Source: Pectinatus frisingensis
GTDB taxonomy: Bacteria; Bacillota; Negativicutes; Selenomonadales; Selenomonadaceae
Assembly: GCF_015732285.1 (NCBI RefSeq)
Contig: NZ_WIQU01000007.1
Span: forward strand, 3,332 to 67,331
Length of the DNA stretch: 64,000 bases
Reading direction: 5' to 3'
Below, one piece after another: positions 37,635 through 45,395 of the stretch. Within the stretch, counting starts at the first letter, position 1; each line of letters starts with the position of its first letter. Made by a program: the position numbers and the translations under genes. Under the pieces are notes generated by a model. The model had not been told where the DNA came from. It saw nothing but the letters and a program-made list of their open reading frames with translations, and made no database searches.

Positions 37635-38054
37635 ATGATAGGATTATTATTAGTCAGTCACGGAAATTTGTGTGAGTATATGCTGAAATCTACAGCGATG
37701 ATTGTTGGGAATATAGAACAGGCATGTGCGGTACCACTAAATCCTGGTGAAACACCACAAAATTATGAAAATAGGGTAAGAAAGGCAATCGCTGATTTAG
37801 ATACCGGTGAAGGAATTATTGCGTTAGTGGACGTTTTGGGAGGAACACCATATAATACTGTCGGTTCTCTTAGCAGAGAATGTAAATTGCAAATTATTAC
37901 TGGAATGAACATGCCAATGACAGTTTATTTTACGATGGAACGCAATAATGGACATTTGGTTGAAAAATTGATGAATTCTGCATGCGAAGCAGCAAAATCA
38001 GGAATTAAAATTTTACAACCATGTAAAAATGGAGGGAACGGTTATAATGAATAA
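37635..38054 (+). CDS. PTS mannose-family EIIA component
   Basis: The 139-residue cytosolic EIIA carries the phosphorylated histidine in LLVSHGNLCEYML (about residue 10). It also has VDVLGGTPYNTVGSL, typical of the EIIA-Man fold. It starts behind GAGGTGAAAAGTAC. It receives phosphate from HPr and passes it to EIIB, whose gene overlaps its end by 8 bp. Confidence 0.92.
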   Translation: MIGLLLVSHGNLCEYMLKSTAMIVGNIEQACAVPLNPGETPQNYENRVRKAIADLDTGEGIIALVDVLGGTPYNTVGSLSRECKLQIITGMNMPMTVYFTMERNNGHLVEKLMNSACEAAKSGIKILQPCKNGGNGYNE

Positions 38055-38523
38055 TTTGATGTTGGCAAGAATAGATGATAGATTGATTCATGGACAAGTT
38101 ATGACTGCGTGGATGAAAGTTAAACCAGCTAAGCAAATTATTGTAATTGATGATAAGGTATCAAAAGACACATTTATGATTGATGTAATACAGTTAGCGG
38201 CTCCCAGTGGTATAAAAGTCAAAGTGTTGTCCTGTGATGATGCAGTTATAGAATTGAAGAAAGGATTAAGTCTGCCGACAATTTTATTGGCTAAAACACC
38301 GCTGACCTATAAAAAAGTTATTGATGAGGGTATTGATATATCGGCGATAAATGTTGGCGGTATGGGGGTAAATGCTAATCGCCGGACATTATATAAAAAT
38401 ATAGCAGCATCTGATGAAGAAAGAGCAATATTTAAGGAATTTCTGGCAAAAAATATTGATGTAAAAATTCAAATCATTCCCGCAAATACAGCTATGGAAA
38501 TGTCAGAAGCATTGAAAAAATGA
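38047..38523 (+). CDS. PTS mannose/sorbose-family EIIB component
   Basis: The 158-residue EIIB has the active-site histidine motif ARIDDRLIHGQVMTAW and the INVGGMGVNANRR segment. It phosphorylates the sugar or polyol during entry. The ATG at 38047 lies behind GGAGG (11 nt) and overlaps the EIIA stop; an ATG at 38029 precedes that site. Confidence 0.92.
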   Translation: MNNLMLARIDDRLIHGQVMTAWMKVKPAKQIIVIDDKVSKDTFMIDVIQLAAPSGIKVKVLSCDDAVIELKKGLSLPTILLAKTPLTYKKVIDEGIDISAINVGGMGVNANRRTLYKNIAASDEERAIFKEFLAKNIDVKIQIIPANTAMEMSEALKK

Positions 38524-38545
38524 ATTATAGAGGAGCACGTTGTTT

Positions 38546-39592
38546 ATGAAAGCCATGCGATTGCATAAGATAAATCAATTTACACTTGATGAAGTGGAAA
38601 AACCAAGACCACAGGGTAATGAAATTTTATTAAAAGTACAGGCTTGTGGAATCTGTGGATCAGATATACCTCGTGTTTATGAATTAGGGACCAGAGTGTA
38701 TCCCGTTACTTTAGGCCATGAATTCGCGGGAACTGTTTGCGAGGTCGGCAGTGATAAAAATGCAGGATTAATCGGACGTAAAGCAGCAGTTTTTCCAATT
38801 ATACCATGTATGAAATGTGAAAGTTGTCAAACGGGCAATTATGCAGAATGTGACAATTATCAATATCTTGGTTCACGAAATGATGGTGGATTTGCAGAAT
38901 ATTGTTTAATTCCAAGTAAATGGCATTTGGTATTGTCTTCTAATCAGCAGATGCCGGTAGAAAATCTTTCACTTGTGGAACCAGCTACAGTTGCACAGCA
39001 TGCTTTGCGCAAAGCTAAATTGACGGCCGGGGAAAATATTGTCATTATCGGTGCTGGCCCCATTGGTATTATGACAGCAAGATGGGCAAAGCTTTTTGGA
39101 GCATCTAAAATTGCATTGTTGGAAATTGATGATGTTAAGCTGGCCTTTGCAAAAGAAAGGAGCATAGATGTATATGATACAAAGGATGAAGCTTGCTTGA
39201 GTAATGTACTGAAACAGTTTGGCAGAGTAGATACTGTAATAGAAGGTACTGGCACATCATCCGGAGTTAATATGGCAGTTCAATTGTGCAGGGCTTTTGG
39301 CAGAGTCGTTTTGATGGGAAATCCACACCGGAATACAAAACTCGATTTACAAAATCATAGTTTGATTTTGCGTAAAGAACTAGAATTGTTGGGTATGTGG
39401 AATTCATACTATGCGGAATTACCGTTTAATGAGTGGAAATATACAGTTCAACAAATAGACTGCGGGGACCTGGAAGTAAATGATCTTATTACACATCGTG
39501 CACAATTATCGAAACTTAAACAGTTATTTGATCAAATTCACAACAGGGAGATAACGATTTGTAAAGCAATATACTTTGCCGGTGACAATTAA
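38546..39592 (+). CDS. Zinc-dependent polyol-phosphate dehydrogenase, GatD-like (second copy)
   Basis: This 348-residue medium-chain dehydrogenase is homologous to the gene at 34864: ACGICGSDIPRVYELG, LGHEFAG, PCMKCESCQTGNYAEC, LGSRNDGGFAEY and the Rossmann motif IGAGPIGIM. Both zinc sites are intact. Two such enzymes in one operon suggest two polyol phosphates or two oxidation positions. The ATG at 38546 is chosen; a TTG two codons earlier is closer to the AGAGGAG site and cannot be ruled out. Confidence 0.85.
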   Translation: MKAMRLHKINQFTLDEVEKPRPQGNEILLKVQACGICGSDIPRVYELGTRVYPVTLGHEFAGTVCEVGSDKNAGLIGRKAAVFPIIPCMKCESCQTGNYAECDNYQYLGSRNDGGFAEYCLIPSKWHLVLSSNQQMPVENLSLVEPATVAQHALRKAKLTAGENIVIIGAGPIGIMTARWAKLFGASKIALLEIDDVKLAFAKERSIDVYDTKDEACLSNVLKQFGRVDTVIEGTGTSSGVNMAVQLCRAFGRVVLMGNPHRNTKLDLQNHSLILRKELELLGMWNSYYAELPFNEWKYTVQQIDCGDLEVNDLITHRAQLSKLKQLFDQIHNREITICKAIYFAGDN

Positions 39593-39630
39593 ATAATAGT
39601 TACTGGCGAAGTTTTTACAGAGAGGAAGAA

Positions 39631-40308
39631 ATGATAATGACTATTGAATTTGCCCCATCATTAATGTGTATGGATTTGCTAAATGTGAAGCAGCAGATAA
39701 CAGTACTGAATACACGGTGTGACTATTATCACATTGATATTATGGATGGACATTTTGTAAAAAATCTTTGCTTGTCTATTGATTTTGTAAGAAATTTGAA
39801 AAAAATTACCAAACGACCATTAGATTGTCATTTGATGACTACTAACCCTGAAAATTATGTAGACCAGCTAATCGATATTGGGGTTGACTATATTTCGTTG
39901 CATGCAGAAACTTTAAATGGACAGGCCTTTAGGCTGATTGATAAGATCAAACAGGCCAATTTAAATTTTGGGATAGTTTTAAATCCTGAAACGAATCTTA
40001 GCACTGTTAAAATATACTTACATGCAGCAAATTTATTGACAATAATGACGGTTGATCCTGGCTTTGCGGGACAAAGTTTTATAACAGAATCGCTTGATAA
40101 AATCCGTCAGGCAGCTGATATGAAGTCTGAATGCGGTTATGGTTATAAAATAGCAGTAGATGGCGGATGTAATAAAACCACTTATAAAAGACTTAAGCAG
40201 GCCGGAGCAGAATGTCTTATTGTTGGGAGTTCAGGGTTATTTAGGCTTGATGAAAATATAAATACTGCTTATGATATGATGTTAAAAGAATACAAAGAAG
40301 TTTGCTGA
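39631..40308 (+). CDS. Ribulose-phosphate 3-epimerase family, AlsE-like (D-allulose-6-phosphate 3-epimerase)
   Basis: The 225-residue TIM-barrel epimerase has the family metal and catalytic motifs (YYHIDIMDGHFVKN, LDCHLMTTNPE, MTVDPGFAGQSFI, AVDGGCN). Several stretches follow E. coli AlsE more than Rpe: APSLMCMDLL, ETLNGQAFRLIDKI and LNPETNL. AlsE converts allulose 6-phosphate to fructose 6-phosphate. It is the last gene of the PTS operon, so it likely delivers the product into glycolysis. Confidence 0.85.
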   Translation: MIMTIEFAPSLMCMDLLNVKQQITVLNTRCDYYHIDIMDGHFVKNLCLSIDFVRNLKKITKRPLDCHLMTTNPENYVDQLIDIGVDYISLHAETLNGQAFRLIDKIKQANLNFGIVLNPETNLSTVKIYLHAANLLTIMTVDPGFAGQSFITESLDKIRQAADMKSECGYGYKIAVDGGCNKTTYKRLKQAGAECLIVGSSGLFRLDENINTAYDMMLKEYKEVC

Positions 40309-40350
40309 AAAAGGTTTTACATTTCATATTTAATAAAGCAAAAATAATTG

Positions 40351-40408
40351 AACACTGCGTAAAAACTGTATTAAAATTAAAATGAATATAGTTTTAGCGC
40401 AGTGTTTT
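40351..40408 (+). terminator. Terminator of the hexitol PTS operon
   Basis: AACACTGCG and CGCAGTGTT form the base, extended by AAAACT/AGTTTT, about 40 nt after the epimerase stop. The following gap to 40612 shows no gene. Confidence 0.7.
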
Positions 40409-40614
40409 GCTGTTGTTACTATGTGTAAAGCGGCGAATTAAATTAGTAAGTTAGTATAATAAAATGGTTGTGTAAGTATGCTGTCTACGCCTATGTAAGG
40501 ATGAAAAGTAATTCATGTATTTATGAATTTAATTTTTAGTATTTGTTGCGTGAAATGGTTGATTTGACATTGTGATTTTAAATATAAGGAGTATCCGCTG
40601 ATAAATATAAAGAC

Positions 40615-40643
40615 TTGACTATATGGATACTATATAGTTTATG
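40615..40643 (+). promoter_or_regulatory. Promoter with shared island motif, site A (first TonB-dependent receptor)
   Basis: TTGACT (40615-40620), spacer ATATGGATACTATATAG (17 nt) and a weak -10 TTTATG. CTATAT and ATATAG in and around the spacer form an inverted repeat. Spacer and flanks resemble the sites at 43233 and 52308-52336. Confidence 0.6.
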
Positions 40644-40712
40644 CTGACAAAGTATTTGCAATTATTACATAATAGAGAAAAATTTTCTGTAGAGGAGTCG
40701 GTGTAAACGGTT

Positions 40713-42638
40713 ATGAAGCGAACATTAAAGAAAACGGCAGTGACAGTGATGGCAGTGAGTGGTGTATTGCTGGAGGGAATGACAGTGGTACAAGCGGAAG
40801 ATGTGCAAAAGGTAAATCTTGATAATATTGTGGTAACAGCGACACGAACGGAAAAGGATGCGCTGGATGTTCCGGCCAATACACAAGTTATTACGGCGGA
40901 AGATATTAAAAAGGGTGGGTATACCAGTGTATTTGAAGCGGTAAAAGTATTAGCACAGGCAAATTCATTCGCTTTTCAAGAGGATGGCGGTGATTATGGT
41001 TCGATGATGTCAAGAATCAAGTTACGCGGTATTGACGATGGAACATTGGTCTTAGTGAATGGAAACCCCAGTAACTATATGAACCACGCTACATTGAATA
41101 ATATTCCGATAGATCAAGTGGAACGTATTGAAATAGTCAAGGGGGCCAATTCGGCTTTATATGGCCCGCAGGCTATCGGCGGGGTAATAAACATCATAAC
41201 GAAGAAGCCGGTGAAAACTGGCAAAGTTACCGGTAATATTTCCAGTGCACTTGGCAGCAGGGAAAAAAGTGCCGCAGTAAATGTCCAGACTGATGTGTTT
41301 AATTTAGGTGTAAGAAAAACTTTTTACAAAGATTATGATGGCATACAGCATCCCGGCATTACCGGTTCTGGACCGGCATTGGATATAAGGGATAAAAATA
41401 CTGAACAGTTGTATTTGTCGGTGAATATGGCAAAAGATTTGGTCTTTAACTATGGACGGACAAGCAATGAAGTGGCCTTTGAATCAGGGAAATTTAATAA
41501 TTATATGCCTATTATGAGTAAATATGGATATTATGATACGACATTTAATGACTATTCTTTGATATATGATTCAAAGAAAACAGGAGTAAAGGCTGTAGCC
41601 GGATATAATACTATTAATATGACGGGAACTAAAGGATCAAATAATACATCATGGGGCTATAATGCCAATTTTGATATACAAAAGAAATTTGATTTACGTG
41701 ATCACAAAGATACTTTTATATTAGGAACCAACATGAATCGGGAATATATGAAGGTGAACTATCCGCCTTATGCTAATGATGTGGACAACGGCAGGAACAG
41801 TTATTCTCTATATGAGTCATATGATTATAAAGCGACAGATAAACTAAGTTTTATAGCTGGGATGCGAGAGTATTATATGACTAAATCATCATTTCAGGAT
41901 AGTGATTTCCAGCTTTTACCCCAGTTTCAAGGATTATATAAGGTAAATGATAAATCATCATATTATTTTAATATCGGCAAATCTTTTGAAATGCCGGATA
42001 TTACTTCAAGTTTTTGGTATGGTGATTCGATTGCAATTAATCCTGATTTAAAACCTCAATCAGGTTGGTCATACGAATTGGGACATAAGTTTGAAAATGG
42101 CAAGAGCAGTATAACTACTGATGTATTTTATATGACGGTTAAGGATAAATTTTATTGGGCACAGACACAAAGCGGGCAGAGTATCATGAAAAACCATGAC
42201 AAGTGGCAAAATACTGGTTTGGAAGTTAATTATAAACAAAAAATAGATGATAATTTATCAACTAATATTGGCTTAACTTTACAAAATCCAAAGGCATATT
42301 CCAACAGTAGCGCAAAATGGGTACAGGATTCAGCTAAATACATAATTAATGTCGGGGCTGAGTATAACAGAAATAAATTTATGGCAGACGCTCGTATATT
42401 TGCTAATTTGGATCGTGAACCGGCATTTTACAATTATGAACGAACTTCATCGAGCACACCGGATCATAATTTGTCCAATAGTTGTGATTTAACAGTGACT
42501 TTAGGCTATAAACCGACAGATTCAGATAGTTTTAAGATCATTGGCCGCAATTTGTTTAATAGAAAAGATGTTGTTAACACCTATGAATATTATGCACTTC
42601 CCGCAAATGTGACTTTTGTTTATGAAAAAAGTTTTTAG
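40713..42638 (+). CDS. TonB-dependent outer-membrane receptor (first)
   Basis: The 641-residue protein has a signal peptide (to about AQAE, residue 29), a TonB-box-like and plug region (NIVVTATRTEKDALDVPANTQVI, then IKLRGIDDGTLVLVNG, ERIEIVKGANSALYGPQAIGGVINIITK in pieces) and a beta-barrel ending in a terminal Phe (FVYEKSF). These proteins import chelated metals or corrinoids using TonB energy. It heads the nitrogenase-like island, and its promoter lacks a cobalamin riboswitch, unlike the receptor at 53402. Its ligand is unknown. Confidence 0.92.
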   Translation: MKRTLKKTAVTVMAVSGVLLEGMTVVQAEDVQKVNLDNIVVTATRTEKDALDVPANTQVITAEDIKKGGYTSVFEAVKVLAQANSFAFQEDGGDYGSMMSRIKLRGIDDGTLVLVNGNPSNYMNHATLNNIPIDQVERIEIVKGANSALYGPQAIGGVINIITKKPVKTGKVTGNISSALGSREKSAAVNVQTDVFNLGVRKTFYKDYDGIQHPGITGSGPALDIRDKNTEQLYLSVNMAKDLVFNYGRTSNEVAFESGKFNNYMPIMSKYGYYDTTFNDYSLIYDSKKTGVKAVAGYNTINMTGTKGSNNTSWGYNANFDIQKKFDLRDHKDTFILGTNMNREYMKVNYPPYANDVDNGRNSYSLYESYDYKATDKLSFIAGMREYYMTKSSFQDSDFQLLPQFQGLYKVNDKSSYYFNIGKSFEMPDITSSFWYGDSIAINPDLKPQSGWSYELGHKFENGKSSITTDVFYMTVKDKFYWAQTQSGQSIMKNHDKWQNTGLEVNYKQKIDDNLSTNIGLTLQNPKAYSNSSAKWVQDSAKYIINVGAEYNRNKFMADARIFANLDREPAFYNYERTSSSTPDHNLSNSCDLTVTLGYKPTDSDSFKIIGRNLFNRKDVVNTYEYYALPANVTFVYEKSF

Positions 42639-42680
42639 GCCGGTCAAAAATTAATGATATCGGCTGCGTTTATTTAAATG

Positions 42681-42711
42681 TTGACTATATGGCAACAATA
42701 GGGTGTATAGT
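42681..42711 (+). promoter_or_regulatory. Promoter with related island motif, site B
   Basis: TTGACTATATGG is identical to the first 12 nt of site A. TATAGT follows after a 19-nt spacer, and ACTATA/TATAGT form an outer inverted repeat. It drives the 98-residue gene. Confidence 0.5.
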
Positions 42712-42744
42712 ATAACAAAGATAAAAATGTATGAGGTGATGAAT

Positions 42745-43041
42745 ATGACCTGTAGTGCACATCCCAAGTTTGAGATACCGGACGGCCCGCATGGCAAGCT
42801 TCGTTATGAAAGTGCTATGAGGCATGCACAAGCAGCTAAAAAAGCGGGAAAGTCAACACAAGAAATTCATGCTGTTTTTAAAAAGATAATGGCATTTGAT
42901 CCAATGGATATTGACGCTATTCCCACTGATGCTGCTCATGCTAAGTATCGCAGTGCAGCTATCCATGCTAAAAAGGCATTGGAAGCGGGAAAAAGTATGG
43001 ATGAGGTTCATGAAATATTTCGCAGAGTTAAAAAGGAATAG
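42745..43041 (+). CDS. Uncharacterised 98-residue duplicated helical protein
   Basis: I do not recognise this family. The protein has two copies of one unit: residues 16-48 (HGKLRYESAMRHAQAAKKAG, then KSTQEIHAVFKKI) and 65-95 (HAKYRSAAIHAKKALEAGKS then MDEVHEIFRRV). Both should form two helices around an AGKS turn. Seven histidines, several repeated in register (H27/H74 and H42/H89), suggest metal or ligand binding. It has no signal peptide or membrane segment. ATG at 42745 follows GAGGTG; the in-frame GTG at 42703 lies inside the promoter. It is preceded by motif B, so it probably belongs with the nitrogenase-like genes. Confidence 0.75.
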   Translation: MTCSAHPKFEIPDGPHGKLRYESAMRHAQAAKKAGKSTQEIHAVFKKIMAFDPMDIDAIPTDAAHAKYRSAAIHAKKALEAGKSMDEVHEIFRRVKKE

Positions 43042-43080
43042 GAACAACAACCTGCTCACACAAAAAATGATGCATAAATA

Positions 43081-43229
43081 ATAAAGGAGCTGCCGCACAA
43101 ACGGCATTGACATCATAAAGATGCAGCTAACTATCGTTATGTGGTGATCTGCTTTTAAAAGGCGGATACAAAAAACGAAGCATCGCAGTATTTATGAATG
43201 AAAATGTTTATATACGGCGGCTCCTTTAT
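43081..43229 (+). repeat. Dispersed inverted-repeat element, copy 7 (+)
   Basis: ATAAAGGAGCTGCCGCACAA at the left pairs with TATACGGCGGCTCCTTTAT at the right with wobble pairs. The inner CATTGACATCATAAAGATG and TTTATGAATGAAAATG and a central hairpin CTGCTTTTAAAAGGCGG match the family. It lies between the 98-residue gene and the nifH-like promoter, so it may insulate the two units. Confidence 0.85.
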
Positions 43230-43232
43230 TGT

Positions 43233-43261
43233 TTGACCATATATTTAGTATATAGTTTAAA
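43233..43261 (+). promoter_or_regulatory. Promoter with shared island motif, site C (nitrogenase-like operon)
   Basis: TTGACC, spacer ATATATTTAGTATATAG (17 nt) and TTTAAA. It shares the TA-TATATAGTTTA core and register with site A. It is about 40 nt upstream of the TTG start of the nifH-like gene. Confidence 0.6.
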
Positions 43262-43300
43262 ATTATGAAAACATATATCAATTGTTCGGAGGGTACTTTT

Positions 43301-44113
43301 TTGAAAAAAATTGCAATTTATGGTAAGGGCGGTATCGGTAAATCTACTACAACAGCTAATTTATCGGCAGCATTCAGTGAAATGGGATTGAAAGTCTGTC
43401 AGGTAGGCTGTGATCCGAAGAATGATTCCACACGTTTGTTGCTGGGACATATTTGCCGTAAAACAGTATTAGATGTTGTACGAGACAATGATGCAATAAC
43501 AAGTGAAGATATTGTCCATACAGGGTATAACCAAATAAGCTGTATAGAGGCAGGTGGTCCGGAGCCTGGTGTGGGCTGTGCAGGCAGGGGCATAATTGTA
43601 GCATTGGAAAAAGTCAGAGAACTAAACGTGTTGTCCGATATGGATGCAGTTTTATATGATGTTTTGGGGGATGTTGTCTGTGGTGGTTTTGCTGTACCAA
43701 TACGGGAAGGGTATGCTACAGATATTTATATTGTTTCTTCAGGAGAATTGATGAGTTTATATGCAGCCAACAATATAGCCAAAGGAATAAAGCGTTTTGC
43801 GCTGCGTGGTGTGGTACAATTAGGTGGAATTATCGGCAACAGCAGAAATACTCTCAATGAAAAAAAATTGCTGCAGGAGTTTGCCGCCCGATTGAATACG
43901 TATCTTATAACCTTTATACCACGTGATAGTATTGTTAATGAAGCTGAAAATAAACGTCAGACGGTTATTCAATATGCAGCTGACAGTGATCAGGCTAAAG
44001 TTTACCGCAAATTGGCAAACATGGTTTTGCATAATGCTAAAATGACAGTACCTACACCGATGGATTTTGAGGAATTGGAGGCATTAGCAGAAAAATATGG
44101 GAGTAAAAACTAA
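43301..44113 (+). CDS. NifH-like nitrogenase reductase homologue (Fe protein)
   Basis: This 270-residue Fe-protein homologue should be an ATP-driven electron donor to the NifD/K-like pair. It has P-loop GKGGIGKST (8-16), switch CDPKNDST, cluster cysteine 93 in GGPEPGVGCAGRG and cysteine 127 in DVLGDVVCGGFAVPIREG, so the bridging 4Fe-4S site is intact. Start is TTG at 43301 behind GGAGGG; an ATG at 43265 falls at the transcription start. It overlaps the next gene. Canonical NifH is excluded only by its context: there is no nifB, nifE or nifN. BchL- or CfbC-type roles are possible. Confidence 0.93.
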   Translation: MKKIAIYGKGGIGKSTTTANLSAAFSEMGLKVCQVGCDPKNDSTRLLLGHICRKTVLDVVRDNDAITSEDIVHTGYNQISCIEAGGPEPGVGCAGRGIIVALEKVRELNVLSDMDAVLYDVLGDVVCGGFAVPIREGYATDIYIVSSGELMSLYAANNIAKGIKRFALRGVVQLGGIIGNSRNTLNEKKLLQEFAARLNTYLITFIPRDSIVNEAENKRQTVIQYAADSDQAKVYRKLANMVLHNAKMTVPTPMDFEELEALAEKYGSKN

Positions 44114-45395
44114 ACGTTTTATTATGAAAGGAAAAAATTGCAGCTGTAGTATGCCCGGTGTATGGCGGGCTCTTGTCTGCTGTAAAGGGGCGGTGGTCAT
44201 ATTTCACAGTCCGCGCGCCTGTGCACAGCTTGTCAGAAGTATGGAAGTAAATGCTCAATATCGTGTGTTTTCATACGGTCGGAAATTTGACCGGCACTAT
44301 GATTTTGTACCGCTTATATCTACCCAGATGGAGGAACGGGATTCCATTTTCGGTGGGACGGAGCGACTGCTTGAATGTATACAGTTTGTGGTTGATAAAT
44401 ATCAGCCGGAATGTATTGCAATTGGCAATTCCTGTATTGCCGGTGTAATTGGCGATGATGTAGAAACCATTGGTGACGCGGCCGCCCGACAATTTAAAAT
44501 ACCGATTATAACAGTCAGTTGTTATGGATTTTTGGATGGGGAATATTACCAGGGTTATTTTGAAATGGCACAAAAGTTATTGAGAACTTTTGCTCGCCCC
44601 TGCCGTCGAAAAACAAAAACGGTTGTTTTATTGGGAGATAATGGCGGCCCGTGGGGCCATTATGCTCAGGAAGTAGCATATTTACTCAATTCGCTTGGTA
44701 TAAAAATTTTGGGTCAGTTTCCCGGTTATACGGCAATAGCAAAAATAAAAGATTTAGTAAGTGCTAAGGCTGTTGTTGTATTAGGCAGTGCAGGACAGGC
44801 AGATGAAGGATTGTTAAAATTGGCCGAATTGTTTGGACAGTTTGGTGTTGGTCAATTGCCAAAGGGTTTATATCCGATAGGCTGGACAAATACACAGCGA
44901 TGGATTTTAGCCTTGGGGGAATTGTTCAATTGCCGGGAAGCGGCGCAGCAACTGGTGGCAATGGAAGGGCATCGTTTATTAAGTGCAGGCAGAAATTTCC
45001 TTCCGGTTACCTCCGGTAAGCGGGTCATACTGTGCATAGGCCGTCCCCTGGACTATTTCAACCCGGCCTTGATCATTGAGATAATCAAAGTGTTAGATAT
45101 GAATTTAATCAAAGTAATATTGTTGGATGATTATTCAAACAAGGAATATAAATTGATATGGGAAGCAATAAAACATTCTACAAACATATTGATTTGTAAA
45201 AGTGAGTCATTGGATGTTCGGCTGGACGGTGATTTGATATTGACCACACATGAATTGAAAGAGTGTCCTGTGAGACAAATTTTTTTGCCAATGCTGACAA
45301 AAGCCGGTATTGGTGGAATGATTGATTTCATGCGGGAAATATATCGTGCTTTTTGCCATCGCGGCAGTCGTGGGGGGATTACTTATGTCTGGTAA
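44097..45395 (+). CDS. NifD-like nitrogenase component 1 homologue
   Basis: This 432-residue subunit is shorter than NifD (about 490). The three P-cluster-type cysteines are recognisable: C17 in NCSCSMPG, C42 in FHSPRAC (NifD HGPVGC) and C113 in GNSCIAGVIGDD. FGGTERLLECI parallels NifD FGGDKKL. I find no counterpart of the FeMo-cofactor Cys275 or His442, so it is probably not a dinitrogen reductase. Start is uncertain: ATG 44097 overlaps the nifH-like gene by 17 bp, ATG 44124 follows its stop; neither has a good ribosome site. It pairs with the next gene. Confidence 0.88.
   Translation: MGVKTKRFIMKGKNCSCSMPGVWRALVCCKGAVVIFHSPRACAQLVRSMEVNAQYRVFSYGRKFDRHYDFVPLISTQMEERDSIFGGTERLLECIQFVVDKYQPECIAIGNSCIAGVIGDDVETIGDAAARQFKIPIITVSCYGFLDGEYYQGYFEMAQKLLRTFARPCRRKTKTVVLLGDNGGPWGHYAQEVAYLLNSLGIKILGQFPGYTAIAKIKDLVSAKAVVVLGSAGQADEGLLKLAELFGQFGVGQLPKGLYPIGWTNTQRWILALGELFNCREAAQQLVAMEGHRLLSAGRNFLPVTSGKRVILCIGRPLDYFNPALIIEIIKVLDMNLIKVILLDDYSNKEYKLIWEAIKHSTNILICKSESLDVRLDGDLILTTHELKECPVRQIFLPMLTKAGIGGMIDFMREIYRAFCHRGSRGGITYVW

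Noticed and set aside
34258-40308. A ribulose monophosphate formaldehyde pathway (because of the HxlB-like gene)
   Set aside because: No hexulose-phosphate synthase is present; the epimerase matches AlsE, and the PTS and dehydrogenases point to polyol catabolism.
42703-42744. A longer N-terminus for the 98-residue protein (GTG at 42703)
   Set aside because: That codon lies in the promoter, overlapping the -10, while the ATG at 42745 has a good ribosome site.
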